A stretch of DNA of 23,156 nt from Utricularia gibba. Its lineage: Eukaryota > Streptophyta > Magnoliopsida > Lamiales > Lentibulariaceae. The notes under the pieces were generated by a model that saw only the letters and a program-made list of their open reading frames with translations, was not told the DNA's origin and searched no databases. A program made the position numbers and the translations under genes. The stretch spans positions 1 to 23,156 of the forward strand of contig NEEC01000213.1 in assembly GCA_002189035.1 (NCBI GenBank), written 5' to 3'. This document shows positions 22,499-23,156 of the stretch, piece by piece (position 1 is the stretch's first letter; every line of letters begins with the position of its first letter).

Positions 22499-23156
22499 AG
22501 CCCGGCGAAAAAAGGGATGCATTTCTTAGCGTTGGGTTATCACGAGCCGCCTAATTTTTTTTCGTGGAACACCATCTAGTTTTGTGGGGGGGCGCTCTCG
22601 AGGGGCCCTTGGCTTGGGCCCCGGGTTCGGTCTGGCTGATGAGCCCACTCTGGTCCCACTCGGCGAAAATCGTGACACATTTGTTGAAATTAGGATGTCA
22701 CGTGCACCCAACACGGTTTTTCAACAACACGCTTTATACTTGTGGAGACGCTCTCGGGGGGCACTCGAATCTTCCCATACGTCGTACCAGGCTCGAGCGT
22801 AAAGTCATTGTAGCCCGGCAAAGAAAGTGATGCATTTATTAACTTTGGGTTGTCACGAGCCGCCTAAATGGTTTTCCATGGAACACCTTCTAGTTTTGGG
22901 GGGGAGGGGAGCGGGGCGCTGCGCCTCGTCCGGCCCCGGGAGCCCGGTCCCGTCCGACTCGACGAAAATCGTGATGCATTTGTTGAAGTTAGGATGTCAC
23001 GAGAACCGCACACCGTTTTTTTCAACAACACACTTTATACTTAAGGAGGAGCTCTCGGGGGGGCACCCTGATCGAGCCGGAGGTCGTGCCGAACTCGGGC
23101 CCAAAGTCAGCAGTAGCGCGCCAAAAAAAGTGATGCATTTATTAACGTTGGGTTGT
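22499..23156 (+). repeat. GC-rich subrepeat block, copy 10 (truncated by window end)
   Basis: Contains the first two subrepeats and the start of the third. Carries most of the changes that set monomer 10 apart (see that entry). Confidence 0.85.

Larger units (their letters stand above)
1..23156. repeat. Macrosatellite array of ~2,336-bp monomers (nine full plus one partial)
   Basis: The entire window is a direct tandem repeat. The same 20-base landmark (AATTTTAGAGACTCGATGGG) recurs at 1, 2324, 4656, 6992, 9328, 11664, 13998, 16333, 18669 and 21005, always on the same strand, with spacing of 2,323 to 2,336 bases. All sequence between landmarks is shared, and no non-repeat sequence is seen at either end. 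Inner monomers look nearly identical by eye. Such homogeneity is known from arrays kept uniform by unequal exchange or amplified recently. Alternatives are an unrolled circular molecule or a repeat-graph loop in the assembly, so the copy number here is a minimum and may not be exact. A plant nuclear origin is inferred, not proven. Confidence 0.97.
21005..23156 (+). repeat. Monomer 10 (partial, 2,152 bp)
   Basis: Cut by the window end inside the third GC-rich subrepeat; about 184 bases of a full monomer are missing. Differences cluster in the last ~750 bases: a lost G near 22410 (CGCGGCATT), a lost T near 22720, a gained G near 22915, a lost G near 22933, a C for G in CACACCG near 23013, a G for A in CTCGGGCCC near 23097, and a seven-G run near 23057. 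The first 1,400 bases look like the inner copies. Confidence 0.95.

Overview
The whole window is one head-to-tail tandem array. I find no protein-coding gene, rRNA, tRNA or CRISPR in it. A unit of about 2,336 bp repeats with starts (set at the AATTTTAGAGACTCGATGGG site) at 1, 2324, 4656, 6992, 9328, 11664, 13998, 16333, 18669 and 21005. This gives nine full monomers (2,323, 2,332, 2,336, 2,336, 2,336, 2,334, 2,335, 2,336 and 2,336 bp) and a tenth cut at 2,152 bp by the window end. By eye the inner copies are almost base-for-base identical; the differences I can find are mostly one-base changes in homopolymers. Both window ends lie inside a monomer, so the array continues beyond it or the window is a whole contig made of array.

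Each monomer has four modules. (A) About 270 bp of mixed sequence with no recognised content, ending in an A/T tract. (B) An AT-rich 898-899 bp fold-back: a long imperfect inverted repeat whose arms are built of about 62-bp subrepeats, five in the left arm and six in the right, folding around a GC-rich perfect 13-bp hairpin. (C) About 335 bp starting with short GGGTT/AACCC-type inverted repeats, followed by a T-rich tract and a CTG-rich stretch. (D) About 828 bp of GC-rich sequence made of three ~300-bp subrepeats, each itself two diverged ~150-bp halves anchored on GATGCATTT. The unit is therefore a composite: an old GC-rich satellite, a fold-back element and spacer sequence, later amplified together as a 2.3-kb macrosatellite.

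The organism is probably a eukaryote, most likely a flowering plant nuclear genome. This is inference: gene-free high-copy tandem DNA, alternating AT-rich and GC-rich blocks, and GGTTCGGACCC / CACGGGCGTGG motifs that I recall as common in dispersed plant repeats. No lineage-specific gene is present to confirm it. The open frames in the array (for example a 206-codon frame at the same place in most monomers) are best explained as by-products of low stop density in the GC-rich block; they break in some copies through homopolymer indels.

The fold-back is the most interesting structure. It has palindromes at three scales (about 900 bp arms, a 115-bp core, about 30-bp palindromes inside each subrepeat) and is present at the same place in every monomer, so it was in place before the array expanded. 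The first and last monomers carry nearly all the indels, which points to weaker consensus at contig ends rather than true edge divergence.
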